64,000 bases of DNA from Terriglobales bacterium (GTDB lineage: Bacteria > Acidobacteriota > Terriglobia > Terriglobales > Acidobacteriaceae). Positions 18,524 through 27,316 of this stretch are shown here, in pieces; positions within the stretch are counted from its first letter, which is position 1, and each line of letters opens with the position of its first letter. A program made the translations under genes and the position numbers. The stretch spans positions 186,001 through 250,000 of the forward strand of contig DASRFG010000023.1 in the NCBI GenBank assembly GCA_035651655.1, read 5' to 3'. Below the pieces are notes generated by a model. The model was not told the DNA's origin and searched no databases. It saw only the letters and a program-made list of their open reading frames with translations.

Positions 18524-18838
18524 ATGAAAAGCCACTCCCGCCCAATCAGCTCGAATAACCCATCGGCCGGGTCGAGCCGTGCCGATCGTCACACGAAACT
18601 TCGGCTAGCGAGCGCGATTAAGGAAGCTATACGGCAGCAACAGCTTTCGCAGTCAGAAGCGGCAGCCTTGCTGGGGATTCCTCAGCCGAAGGTTTCAGCG
18701 CTGGTGAATTTTCACTTGGAAGGCTTCTCCGTGCAGCGCCTTTTTAGGGCTTTGAATGCTCTGGGCCGCGATGTCGTGATTCAGATCAGCAGCAAAAACC
18801 GGGGATCAGCAGGAAAGACATTTGTGAGCGCGACATGA
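18524..18838 (+). CDS. XRE-family (HigA-like) transcriptional regulator, 104 aa
   Basis: Residues 25-90 form a helix-turn-helix of the XRE antitoxin type: AIKEAIRQQQLSQSEAAALL, then GIPQPKVSALV (recognition helix) and FSVQRLFRALNALGRDVVI. The N-terminus is polar and variable. It lies 29 nt upstream of the radical SAM gene on the same strand, so the three genes form one operon under the palindromic operator upstream. No cognate toxin gene is present next to it; it probably regulates the operon. Confidence 0.8.
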   Translation: MKSHSRPISSNNPSAGSSRADRHTKLRLASAIKEAIRQQQLSQSEAAALLGIPQPKVSALVNFHLEGFSVQRLFRALNALGRDVVIQISSKNRGSAGKTFVSAT

Positions 18839-18867
18839 CGTTTCCAGAGAGGATTTCATAAACCTGA

Positions 18868-20469
18868 ATGGCAAATAAGAATATTCTCCTGATCGAGCCA
18901 GGATACAAGAACAAATACCCTCCTCTTGGTCTGATGAAGATCGCGCAATACCACGGTCCCTACGGAAAGCGGGATCGTGTCCGATTCATAAAAGGCGAGG
19001 ACCGGTCAGTGTTGACGGAAGCGTGGGACAGGGTCTACGTCACCACGCTGTTTTCATTTGAATTTGGCAGAATCTCTCAAAGCATCGATTTCGCAAAGAC
19101 CGTGGTAGGTGGTCAGACAGATAAGATCTTCGTGGGTGGTATCGCAGCTTCGTTAATGCACGACCGCTTCGTTCGGGAGGACAGATGGAGTGGGATCCGA
19201 TTCATCAAAGGCTTACTTGGTCAGCCGCCCGCGGTTTCCCTGCATCTCGATGACTTCTCGGAGGAGCTCTACTCAGAGGATCGTTCTGGCGTGTCCATCG
19301 AGGATCTTCCTCCGGACTACAGCATTCTTGATCAAATCTCCTACCGCTATCCGGTCCATGATGCTTATTTCGGCTACTCCTCCAGGGGCTGTATCAGAAA
19401 ATGCAGCTTTTGTGGAGTGCCGAAACTTGAGGGTGATCAGCGCGATGTTCAGCCGTTGACGTACCTAGTGAACCGGATCCGGGAGTTGTACGGGGAGAAG
19501 AAAGATCTGGTTCTGATGGACAACAATGTCGTTGCCTCCGGACGCTTTAAGGAAATTATCGCTGAGATCAGGGACCTAGGATTCCAGCGAGGCGCACAAC
19601 TGAAGCGCGGAAGAGCTCCGGTTCAGCGTCGGGTTGACTTTAATCAAGGCGTCGACGCGCGCATCCTCTGTAAGGACAAAATCTTTCTGCAGGAACTGTC
19701 GTCAATCTGTATCAAGCCGCTGCGCATTGCATTCGATCATCTCGGTGTGCGGAAGCCATACGAAACATCGGTGCGTATGGCCTACGAATTCGGACTGACG
19801 GAGCTGTCGAATTACATGCTCTACAACTTTCACGATACTCCTGCCGACCTCTACGAACGCATGGCGTTGAACGTCAGCCTGAACGAGCAACTCGGCATCC
19901 GAATTTGGTCATTTCCCATGCGCTATCAACCGACAGACCTGCCCGACCGGTCCCATGTGGGTGAGCATTGGCGCAGATACCAGCTCCGGTCGATGCAATT
20001 AATCTTGCAGGCGACACATGGGGTTGTGAGTGGAGCGCCTACGTTCTTCAAGCGCGCATTTGGTGATTCGGCCGAAGCATTTGGAGCGCTGCTACTCCGG
20101 CCCCACCATTACATCTTCAACCGCGAATGGTACGAACATCTCGACGGTCGAGCTGAATTTGAAGAGTATAGCCGCGTTTTTTGTCGGCTCAGTAATTCAC
20201 AGCGAATCGAATTGTTGAGACTTCTCTCGTCTTGCGCGCCTAGGCATATTAAGATGCTCAAGCCTGCTGATTCCCAGTTGAAACGAGTCATCCCGTACTA
20301 CATTCAATTGTCAAAGGCTAAAGAAGCGGAAATTTGGGCGAAACAAAAAGCGGCTACAACAGACCCGTATGCTCAGATCCCCGATGACGAACGCGTCGAG
20401 GACGCGGGGCTTAACGATCCAGTGCTTTTGAATGTAGATCCATCCGCAATGGCAGGAGCGATCCAATGA
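18868..20469 (+). CDS. B12-binding-type radical SAM protein, 533 aa
   Basis: The radical SAM motif CxxxCxxC is in SSRGCIRKCSFCGVPK (about residue 175), preceded by a Rossmann-like N-terminal region (LLIEPGYKNKYPPLGLMKIA) like the B12-binding domain of that superfamily. The middle part has the VLMDNNVVASG and RVDFNQGVDARIL strands of the TIM barrel. The C-terminal 130 residues are unusual and charged. Substrate is unknown. It ends inside the start of the GHKL gene (ATGA overlap, 20466-20469), so the two proteins are translationally coupled and probably act together. Confidence 0.85.
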   Translation: MANKNILLIEPGYKNKYPPLGLMKIAQYHGPYGKRDRVRFIKGEDRSVLTEAWDRVYVTTLFSFEFGRISQSIDFAKTVVGGQTDKIFVGGIAASLMHDRFVREDRWSGIRFIKGLLGQPPAVSLHLDDFSEELYSEDRSGVSIEDLPPDYSILDQISYRYPVHDAYFGYSSRGCIRKCSFCGVPKLEGDQRDVQPLTYLVNRIRELYGEKKDLVLMDNNVVASGRFKEIIAEIRDLGFQRGAQLKRGRAPVQRRVDFNQGVDARILCKDKIFLQELSSICIKPLRIAFDHLGVRKPYETSVRMAYEFGLTELSNYMLYNFHDTPADLYERMALNVSLNEQLGIRIWSFPMRYQPTDLPDRSHVGEHWRRYQLRSMQLILQATHGVVSGAPTFFKRAFGDSAEAFGALLLRPHHYIFNREWYEHLDGRAEFEEYSRVFCRLSNSQRIELLRLLSSCAPRHIKMLKPADSQLKRVIPYYIQLSKAKEAEIWAKQKAATTDPYAQIPDDERVEDAGLNDPVLLNVDPSAMAGAIQ

Positions 20470-22013
20470 GTGCGAGTCAGCCAATTCTAGTCTCAATAAA
20501 AAGCAATTGGGAGACCATCGTCGAGCGTCCAATTGTAGGCAAAGACGTTTTGGAACTGTTGAGCAGTTCCATGTACGTTAATCCGCTAGCGATCTACCGC
20601 GAATATGTCCAAAATGCATCCGACTCAATCGAGGAAGCAATTGCACTCGGTTTGCTCAGTCCCCGCGAAACTGGCAGAGTGGATATCAATGTTGACGCAG
20701 GCAAGCGGACTGTTCGGATTCGCGACAATGGCGCCGGTATTGAGAAAGGGGCGTTCACCAAAACACTTGTTGCATTGGGAGCAAGTCGAAAACGAGGAAC
20801 CAAGGCTCGTGGTTTTCGTGGTGTCGGGCGCCTTGCCGGGCTCGGTTATTGTCGTGAATTAGTTTTTCGCTCTCTCGCGGATGGCGAGCACGAGATTAGC
20901 GAAATGAGATGGGACTGCCAGAGGCTTAAGACGATTCTGCGGGACGTGAGCTTCAAAGGCGACGTTGAAGAACTGATCAAAGAAGTAGTGAGGGTGCAGC
21001 GTCGTGCCGTTACGGAACGCGGGCACTTCTTCGAGGTGGAACTATCGGGGATCGTGCGTCATGGCGACGACCGCCTTATGAACTCAGAAGCAATACGAGA
21101 TTACCTCTCACAGGTCGCACCTGTTCCGTTCTCACCCTCTTTCACGTTTGCGAAGCAGATCGAAGAAGAAATGCGCCAGGAGGTGAATTTAGGAACCGTC
21201 CGAATTTACCTCAATCAGGAAGAGCAGCCGCTATTCCGACCTCACCGAAATGGGTTCGAAGCCAGGAAGGGAGTTACGGATCAATTTCTTGGTGTCCGGT
21301 TCTTCGAAATCAAGAGTAACGAGGGAGGCCTGGCTGCGAAAGGGTGGGTCTTAGATCACGGCTATTTCGGCGCCATCGACAGTTTGGCATCTATCAAAGG
21401 ACTTCGCTTGCGGAGCGGTAACATGCAGGTCGGTGAAGGCGATGTTTTGGAAGAGTTATTCAACGAACCGCGTTTCAATGCCTGGGTTGTTGGTGAGTTT
21501 CACGTCTTGGACGATCGAATCTTGCCGAATGGTCGTCGTGATCACTTTGAGCAGAACGTGCATTTCAACAATCTCTTAGGCCAGATTCGGCCGATAGCCC
21601 AAGACCTCAGCCGGCGGTGCCGACAAAGCTCCATACGCAGGAATGTCATTCGCCAATTTGAAATGCTGTCAGAGCAGGTGGTACATAACCTGGCAGTCAT
21701 GAGGCAAGCTGCCATAAGCCAAGCGGATCGCAAGAAACTTCACAGAGACACCGTGAGAGATGTGGGACGTATCGAGAAGGTTGCAGACCACTCTGTTCTC
21801 CAATCAGCGCAAAAAAAACAAATGTGGCGTACACTCTCTCGCTACAAACAACAATTGCTCCATGCGGACCATCGTCGGCATCATAAGGCTCTGGCCCGGA
21901 TGGATGAGCGAGAAAAGGAAGTTCTCACGCGCGTATGTTCGCTCATTTACGAATGTTCTGCTAACAAGGTGTTTGCGAAGCAGCTCATTGATCGGATTCT
22001 TGCACGGCTATAG
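20466..22013 (+). CDS. GHKL (Hsp90-like) ATPase, 515 aa
   Basis: The ATP-binding domain has the N box EYVQNASDSIEEA (residues 46-58), G1 box RDNGAGI (86-92) and G2 box GFRGVGRLAGLGY (116-128), the fold of Hsp90/HtpG, MutL and histidine kinases. It lacks histidine-kinase phosphorylation motifs and the standard HtpG C-terminus. The C-terminal 140 residues are basic and helical (RRRQ and KKL-rich), possibly DNA- or RNA-binding. It overlaps the radical SAM gene by 4 nt. A radical-SAM partner for a GHKL ATPase is unusual; function is unknown, perhaps a conformational switch for defence. Confidence 0.82.
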   Translation: MSASQPILVSIKSNWETIVERPIVGKDVLELLSSSMYVNPLAIYREYVQNASDSIEEAIALGLLSPRETGRVDINVDAGKRTVRIRDNGAGIEKGAFTKTLVALGASRKRGTKARGFRGVGRLAGLGYCRELVFRSLADGEHEISEMRWDCQRLKTILRDVSFKGDVEELIKEVVRVQRRAVTERGHFFEVELSGIVRHGDDRLMNSEAIRDYLSQVAPVPFSPSFTFAKQIEEEMRQEVNLGTVRIYLNQEEQPLFRPHRNGFEARKGVTDQFLGVRFFEIKSNEGGLAAKGWVLDHGYFGAIDSLASIKGLRLRSGNMQVGEGDVLEELFNEPRFNAWVVGEFHVLDDRILPNGRRDHFEQNVHFNNLLGQIRPIAQDLSRRCRQSSIRRNVIRQFEMLSEQVVHNLAVMRQAAISQADRKKLHRDTVRDVGRIEKVADHSVLQSAQKKQMWRTLSRYKQQLLHADHRRHHKALARMDEREKEVLTRVCSLIYECSANKVFAKQLIDRILARL

Positions 22014-22103
22014 CTCGATCTGGCAGACGTACATCCTTAGAACTACTTTGCGGTACATAGCTATTCGACTTCGCTGCCGAAGGCCTATAGTTCCAGCATC
22101 GGA

Positions 22104-22883
22104 TCAGAAATCATCAGTAGCACAGAGCTGGCCGGTAGCTATGTCAAAATATCTAATTTCTGCATCGGTGACGAATCTTGACAACTCCGTGCTCCCGCTC
22201 GTAACAGAGTATCCATAAAGCCCCATTGGCGCACCGTCGCGATATTTGACGGCTCCGAAGCACCGCACTGCAAGTTCGGACTGTATTCCGTTTAGCGACA
22301 GGGCTTTGAAGAGAGTCATAGTTGGGTGCGCGCGCCGAAAAACGCTCTTCACAAGGTTTGTGTCGCTGTCGTCAACTCCGAGGACAGCGAATTCTCCCCC
22401 GAAATGCTCGCGAACTCTATCCAATCCTGGTCTCGGGACTATGTGGCTCGTGATGATAAGGCAGTCGCCCTCGCGAATAATCTCGTTTTGAAAAAGATCG
22501 GCAAATTGCTGGTCGTAATCGCTAAATGCGCAAATCCCCGGCAGATCGATAAAAAAAATATGCGGGAGGTCACAGGTGCGTTGGTGGGAAAAGATCGTTG
22601 CGCACTGCAACGTGATCTTGAGTCCACTCGCTTCAAGCTGAATTGCGCGTTGTTGCGCAAGCTTATATCGCGCGGGATCTATTTCGTAAGACCAGACTAT
22701 GCTCGTGAGTTTAGGATCGACAAAACGGAGGCTCTCGATATCCTTCAGCTCTGTCCCCCCTAACGTGACATAACAATACTCCGCTGTCGGCGTTCCATAG
22801 AGCCGCAACCAACGGCACAGAAGCAGATGCAAAGCGGCATATTTTTGTGGCCCATATTGAAGGCGCCCCGATGCTGTCGGCAT
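22104..22883 (-). CDS. Rossmann/methyltransferase-fold-like protein, 259 aa
   Basis: The protein has a Rossmann-like layout: a glycine-containing turn (YVTLGGTELKDIE, residues 38-50), an acidic strand end (SYEIDP, 65-70), and IFFIDLPG (109-116) at the place of a methyltransferase motif IV, then GDCLIITSH (139-147). The canonical SAM glycine loop is weak, so catalysis is uncertain. It is the last gene of a four-gene operon, starting 4 nt after the MORC-like GHKL gene. It may be a partner like the three-Cys-motif partner proteins of DUF5131, but I am not sure of that. Confidence 0.6.
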   Translation of the reverse strand: MPTASGRLQYGPQKYAALHLLLCRWLRLYGTPTAEYCYVTLGGTELKDIESLRFVDPKLTSIVWSYEIDPARYKLAQQRAIQLEASGLKITLQCATIFSHQRTCDLPHIFFIDLPGICAFSDYDQQFADLFQNEIIREGDCLIITSHIVPRPGLDRVREHFGGEFAVLGVDDSDTNLVKSVFRRAHPTMTLFKALSLNGIQSELAVRCFGAVKYRDGAPMGLYGYSVTSGSTELSRFVTDAEIRYFDIATGQLCATDDF

Positions 22884-22887
22884 GCGG

Positions 22888-24519
22888 TTAAGCCCTCTTT
22901 GCCCTCTTGGTATCCAGGAGGCTGAGCAGATATTCCTTTGCCTTCTCGCTCAGTGCTCTTTTGGTAGGACCTGCGTCCAGGGCCCCTGACACTTCAAAGA
23001 ACGCTGCCAGCTGCCTTGCTTCGTCGATGGTGACGTTAATGCTAAACGAAATGCTTATGTCCTTCTTAGTTTTCTTCGTTGCGGCCAAGTGAGGGCGATA
23101 GATTCCCTCCGGCAGTTTCTGCCCACGCTTCTTGGTGGCATCGATCTGGACGGAGCTAGAATCACCAAACGAGAGCTCGTGGGTCTTCGTATCGACCAGC
23201 GTGTGAGGTACACTAATTGTTTTTGTCACTTCACCGCTGCCAAGTCGGCTTATTTGCTGAAACGCGTCGCTCCAGTTGTCAAAGAGATTCTTGATGGCGG
23301 GATGAGTACGAATCAGATCAATGATTTCACGATCGTAGTTTAAGTGCCGTTTGTGCGTATCCCATGGAATGAAGACGTTTGGACCAAGAATGTTCACCCA
23401 TCCGCGAGCAAGATTAACTGCGTTGCCTTTGGGCAACTGTTCATAAAACAATCTCTCGTCCCGGTACTTGAAGAGCCGATTGTTGCCATACAAATCGAAT
23501 CCGGGACCCACGTCATCCTTGGCGGAGGTAGTCACGCGACAACCGATGACGACCTCGATCGTCACTTTGTGTTTTCGGCCTTGGTAGTCGAGTTCGGTCT
23601 CGAAGTCAACCCGCTGGGGTCGGATATCCACTTTGTCGTTCTTCGTTCCCGAGAAGTCGTACCGGGTGTTAAGAGCCGGTTCGATTTTCTTGCCGCGCTT
23701 TGGAAAATATACGTTTATCTTTCCTTCTCTTGCCATGAGGAGACCATAGGTGTTTTGTATGTCGTGGGAAATCTTGTCGAGCTCGCGCGGCTGTTGGTAC
23801 CAACAGGCACCAACAGGCTCAGGACGAAGTTGCATCAGATACCGTGTTTGGCCCCGCTGCATATCGCCGCCGTCCTTGAGGCGGAAATACGGAAACTTGT
23901 ACTGATCGACATCTATCAACCATTTCTCATCCAAATGGACTGCCACCGCACTGTCCCCCGTTTCGGCTGGATTCCAAAAATGTGTGGACACGTTTACTGC
24001 CGTTGCGAGTCGAAATATAGCCTTCTTCCCACCCGTCTTGTAGCTACCAATACTGGCAACGAGCGCGTCGGTTTCGCTGCGGCCAGGAACTACTAAGTTT
24101 TCGAGTTTTTCTGCAGGTACACCTCCAGCGTTGTCCTCATACGAAAGCTGACCCGTATCCGAGTCGATGTCGATGTAGACATTGAGTTCTGGTGCAGATT
24201 TGTCGGGATACCTAGTGCGCCGCCGGTTCCAGGCATCGATACTGTTATCGATCAGTTCGAGAAGAGCTTCGGACCTGTCGAGGTCGCGCCACGCTCCCAG
24301 TACAACCTCTTTGTTCGGAGGAGCGCCTGCTTCGACCGGAGTCGCTTCCGCCTGTTGCGGCTGCCACAGCGAATTCTCCCGAGCGATACGCGCCCGAAAT
24401 GAACGTTCGTCCTCATCGGACGGTTTGTAGTCGACGACAATCTGGTCGAGTGCTGTTTCGCGCAAAATGTTGAGCTTCTCGACATGCTTAAGACTGTTCC
24501 AATCTGCTCGTTTATTCAT
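22888..24519 (-). CDS. GHKL ATPase of MutL/MORC-like type, 543 aa
   Basis: I place the start at 24519 (MNKRADWNSL), since the upstream extension lies inside the HerA gene. The ATP-binding motifs are ELIDNSIDAW (residues 88-97, N box), YEDNAGGVP (127-135, G1) and GSYKTGGKKAIFR (158-170, G2), typical of the MutL/MORC/Hsp90 superfamily. The middle part (about 180-440) fits an S5-like transducer domain, with DIRPQRVDFE and WVNILGPNVFIPWDTHKRHLNYDREI as conserved-looking blocks. The start overlaps the HerA stop by 8 nt, so translation is coupled. Related bacterial MORC-like ATPases occur in restriction-type operons. Confidence 0.85.
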   Translation of the reverse strand: MNKRADWNSLKHVEKLNILRETALDQIVVDYKPSDEDERSFRARIARENSLWQPQQAEATPVEAGAPPNKEVVLGAWRDLDRSEALLELIDNSIDAWNRRRTRYPDKSAPELNVYIDIDSDTGQLSYEDNAGGVPAEKLENLVVPGRSETDALVASIGSYKTGGKKAIFRLATAVNVSTHFWNPAETGDSAVAVHLDEKWLIDVDQYKFPYFRLKDGGDMQRGQTRYLMQLRPEPVGACWYQQPRELDKISHDIQNTYGLLMAREGKINVYFPKRGKKIEPALNTRYDFSGTKNDKVDIRPQRVDFETELDYQGRKHKVTIEVVIGCRVTTSAKDDVGPGFDLYGNNRLFKYRDERLFYEQLPKGNAVNLARGWVNILGPNVFIPWDTHKRHLNYDREIIDLIRTHPAIKNLFDNWSDAFQQISRLGSGEVTKTISVPHTLVDTKTHELSFGDSSSVQIDATKKRGQKLPEGIYRPHLAATKKTKKDISISFSINVTIDEARQLAAFFEVSGALDAGPTKRALSEKAKEYLLSLLDTKRAKRA

Positions 24520-25897
24520 TAAGGCTCCCCAGATTCGCGGCTCGTGGCATTGCTGGACCCTTTGCATCATCAAAACTCAGCATGCGTGTAACATGCCCGA
24601 TGTTAGCGATGACTACGTACGCGGATCCCCGCGGCAGCGTACCAAGCGTTTTTGAAATGTACTCCTGCGAGTGACCGTTCTTGACCTTGCGATGCAACTC
24701 TCGCGAAACATGACCTGTATTGTCGGCTGTTTGGAAAACAATCTTTGTCGCCGTGTTCGCGAAGGCAACGGTACTAAAATCTTCAGGCTGCTGCGACGCT
24801 AGGATGACGCCGAGCCCGAACTTGCGACCCTCCCGCAAAATCTTTTCAACCGGAGATCCAGGACCAAACGCAAGTTTGTGCGCCTCGTCCAACACTACAA
24901 AGCATCTGAGTGGCGCCGGGCCGAGCACCTCAAAATACCGAATGAGGCTCCAAAGCAGGAATTCGGTCACCGCTCTCTCGACCGAGGCTTCGAGTCCTCC
25001 GAGCTGCAAAATCCACACTTCGTTACGTCGTTCAAGCAGATCAGACCAGCTGAGCGCATGGCCGGTTTTGCGAAAGGTATTGAAAAAAAATAAAGTCGAA
25101 ACGTGCGGCCCTGCGGAGGCCGCAGCCCGTCGAGTCGTCGCATCTTTAGCCGCAGTAAGTTCTGACACCTTTTGTTCCAGATCACGAAATGGTGGAGGAC
25201 ACTGAGCCCATGAACGAGGGTTATCGGCAACAATGCCGCTGTCGGAAAGCAGCTCGACGACCGCTCGGCGCAGCAACGCATGCTGCTGAACGCCCAGCTT
25301 CGGATAGACGCGCAGGAATGTGTCGGCGACACGCTGCGCGACTGTGGCAGGTCCATGCGTATCCACCGGAAAGATTTGTAGCGGATTAATCGCGATACCG
25401 TCGCGAGTGAGCTGAAATTCTACATTCCTCATGTCTTCGCGGAACTCTTTCGGTGCATGTTGAAGTGAAAATCCTTGACCGTAGTCAAATACGACGGAAG
25501 GAATCCCGGCCTTGGCAAGTTCAAGTACTAAGCGTGAGGCTGTGTATGTTTTTCCGGAGCCACTCTCGCCCAAGATAAGCACATGGGGATTGGTGGACTC
25601 GTAAAGCGGCCAAGTCACATTTGTTGAGGACTCGATATCAATCCCGAGCGGGATTGATTTAGACCGCGCTACCTCTCCATGTGTCGTTGCAGCTGGTATC
25701 GACGTCGGATTGTGCGATGACATCGGCGAATCCGCGTTTCGAACGCCTTCGTAGCGTCCCATCGTCCGGTGTGCTGAAATTGCTGAAACCTGGTTCGGGG
25801 TCACTCCGACGAGCCGGGCAATTGTATCTCGGTCTTTCCCTTCGTCGAGGAGCCGGTTGATGAGCGAGCGCTGATCGCTTGTAAGCTTGCCTTTCAT
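24512..25897 (-). CDS. HerA/FtsK-type ATPase with N-terminal HTH, 461 aa
   Basis: The start at 25897 is set by an ATGA overlap with the upstream gene. Residues 1-45 form a sigma-/resolvase-type helix-turn-helix (KLTSDQRSLINRLLDEG and onward to VTPNQVSAISAH). The ATPase has Walker A GESGSGKTYT (110-119), Walker B CFVVLDEAHKL (332-342) and the downstream RGSAYVVIANIGHVTRML block. It resembles HerA-like DNA translocases of the DUF87 type, found with NurA and in phage-defence operons. A fused HTH is uncommon and may target a DNA site. Confidence 0.88.
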   Translation of the reverse strand: MKGKLTSDQRSLINRLLDEGKDRDTIARLVGVTPNQVSAISAHRTMGRYEGVRNADSPMSSHNPTSIPAATTHGEVARSKSIPLGIDIESSTNVTWPLYESTNPHVLILGESGSGKTYTASRLVLELAKAGIPSVVFDYGQGFSLQHAPKEFREDMRNVEFQLTRDGIAINPLQIFPVDTHGPATVAQRVADTFLRVYPKLGVQQHALLRRAVVELLSDSGIVADNPRSWAQCPPPFRDLEQKVSELTAAKDATTRRAAASAGPHVSTLFFFNTFRKTGHALSWSDLLERRNEVWILQLGGLEASVERAVTEFLLWSLIRYFEVLGPAPLRCFVVLDEAHKLAFGPGSPVEKILREGRKFGLGVILASQQPEDFSTVAFANTATKIVFQTADNTGHVSRELHRKVKNGHSQEYISKTLGTLPRGSAYVVIANIGHVTRMLSFDDAKGPAMPRAANLGSLNE

Positions 25898-26286
25898 GAA
25901 GCCTTCGATCGAAGTCGTCGCGCAGCCTGAAGGACTGAACGCAAACATTCGTTTATCACCGTCGTTCTGTCGCGGACGAGACCAACTTCCTCAGCGGCAA
26001 GAAACTCGTCCCACAATGCACGATCAACTCGAAAGATTACGGAAAGCCGGTCTGATACCTTGCTGCCGACAGGTCTACCGACTTTTCGGTGAGGCATGCT
26101 ATGCCAGGCACGTCGCGCCGCTAATGAAAGATTCGTCAGGTCATCCGCTCCGAAGGATACTTCTTTGGCTTCATTCGTCAGAGAAACCAGCCATCTACCT
26201 GCCTCTCTGCGCAGCAAGGTTCCGCGTTGGCCTGCGAAGGGACCTCCCTTAATTCGTACCTTGTCGCGTTTGGCGTGCTCGAGCAC
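25894..26286 (-). CDS. KOW-domain plus ribbon-helix-helix-like protein, 130 aa
   Basis: The N-terminal half (residues 1-50) reads RDKVRIKGGPFAGQRGTLL, the signature of a KOW motif as found in NusG and ribosomal L24 proteins. The C-terminal half (RLSVIFRVDRALWDEFLAAEEV, then DRTTVINECLRSVL) fits a ribbon-helix-helix DNA-binding domain. The protein is thus a two-domain nucleic-acid binder heading the operon, and its stop overlaps the HerA start by ATGA. Operon regulation or a role in sensing transcription is inference. Confidence 0.6.
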   Translation of the reverse strand: MLEHAKRDKVRIKGGPFAGQRGTLLRREAGRWLVSLTNEAKEVSFGADDLTNLSLAARRAWHSMPHRKVGRPVGSKVSDRLSVIFRVDRALWDEFLAAEEVGLVRDRTTVINECLRSVLQAARRLRSKAS

Positions 26287-26369
26287 TGAGTAGATACAGC
26301 CTACGGCTACAAGTAAATATTTGCAATAAATAAATTAGTGTTATCATTAAATGAGGCGGTCTGACCAAA
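26287..26369. promoter_or_regulatory. AT-rich divergent intergenic region between two cargo genes
   Basis: The 83 bases between the KOW/RHH gene (minus) and the DUF5131 gene (plus) must carry both promoters. They are strikingly AT-rich at 26310-26352, with a TTGCAA box (26321-26326) and a TATCAT box (26342-26347), which are only 15 nt apart. No strong palindrome is visible except AAATATTT. Exact promoters are not determined. Confidence 0.3.
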
Positions 26370-27215
26370 ATGGCTGATTCCTCCAAAATTGAATGGACCG
26401 ATGCTACGTGGAACCCAGTGCGGGGTTGTACCAAAATCAGCACTGGATGCAAGCACTGTTATGCGGAGACATTCGCGGAACGCTTTCGCGGAGTAGCGGG
26501 ACATCCATACGAAAAGGGCTTTGATCTGCGGCTGGTGCCAGAAAAATTACTTGAGCCGCTGCAATGGTCCCGACCAAAGATGGTTTTCGTTAACTCGATG
26601 AGCGATCTGTTCCACGAGCGTGTTACTGATGAATACATTCTTGCAGTCAGCAAGATAATGTGCGAATCGCCTTGGCATACTTATCAAGTTCTCACCAAAC
26701 GCTCGTCGCGCTTACGAGAGCTCCTGAGCTCACAATTGACAGGAGCTGCCCGACAACGTCACGTTTGGTGGGGCGTTAGCATTGAAAATAAGGAATACGG
26801 CCTTCCAAGGTTAGAGGACCTCAAACACTCTCCCGCCGCTGTTCGTTTCCTTTCCATTGAACCCCTGCTGGAGGATCTTGGCGAACTTGATTTGAAGGGT
26901 ATTCATTGGGTCATTGTCGGTGGCGAGAGCGGTCCTGGTGCTCGGCCGATCAAAGAATCCTGGATAATCTCAATCATGGAACAATGCAAAATCGCAAATG
27001 TTCCTTTCTTCTTTAAACAGTGGGGTGGAGTCCAAAAGAGCCGTGCAGGCCGGCTACTGCAAGGACGCACATACGACGAATTTCCAAGAAGTCTGCAGCA
27101 TCCGTTACCGAGTCGAGCCGAGCGTAACGAACTGAGCACAAGATTGGCAGAAGACTTTTCTGCTCTCTATCACTTCCCGAAGCCCACGACTGAGCTTCCA
27201 TTGTTTCAATGGTGA
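26370..27215 (+). CDS. DUF5131 three-Cys-motif (phage Gp37/Gp68-like) protein, 281 aa
   Basis: The N-terminus IEWTDATWNPVRGCTKIS with C20-x6-C27-x2-C30 (GCTKISTGCKHCYAE) is the hallmark of the DUF5131 family. The rest fits too: FVNSMSDLFHE (about residue 72), YQVLTKRS, VWWGVSIEN and RFLSIEPLLEDLG, then WVIVGGESGPGARPI (about 195). The three-Cys motif resembles a radical SAM iron-sulfur site, but the enzyme reaction is unknown. Members are known beside three-Cys-motif partner genes in phages and islands. It is divergent from the HerA/GHKL operon. Confidence 0.92.
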   Translation: MADSSKIEWTDATWNPVRGCTKISTGCKHCYAETFAERFRGVAGHPYEKGFDLRLVPEKLLEPLQWSRPKMVFVNSMSDLFHERVTDEYILAVSKIMCESPWHTYQVLTKRSSRLRELLSSQLTGAARQRHVWWGVSIENKEYGLPRLEDLKHSPAAVRFLSIEPLLEDLGELDLKGIHWVIVGGESGPGARPIKESWIISIMEQCKIANVPFFFKQWGGVQKSRAGRLLQGRTYDEFPRSLQHPLPSRAERNELSTRLAEDFSALYHFPKPTTELPLFQW

Positions 27216-27316
27216 CTCGCGAGCGACACTCAAGTTCGCCGTGACGATTTTTCCCAAAGGCGGCGAGCCGTGATCGATCAAAAGAGTCACCCAAAAGAAG
27301 CACTGCTCCATTCTCG

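Noticed and set aside
23344-24096. Plus-strand ORF of 250 aa opposite the MORC-like GHKL gene
   Set aside because: Shadow; the minus strand carries complete GHKL motifs.
26287-26369. Strong promoter with TTGCAA and TATCAT
   Set aside because: The spacing of 15 nt is too short for a standard sigma-70 promoter, so it is kept only as an unspecific regulatory region.
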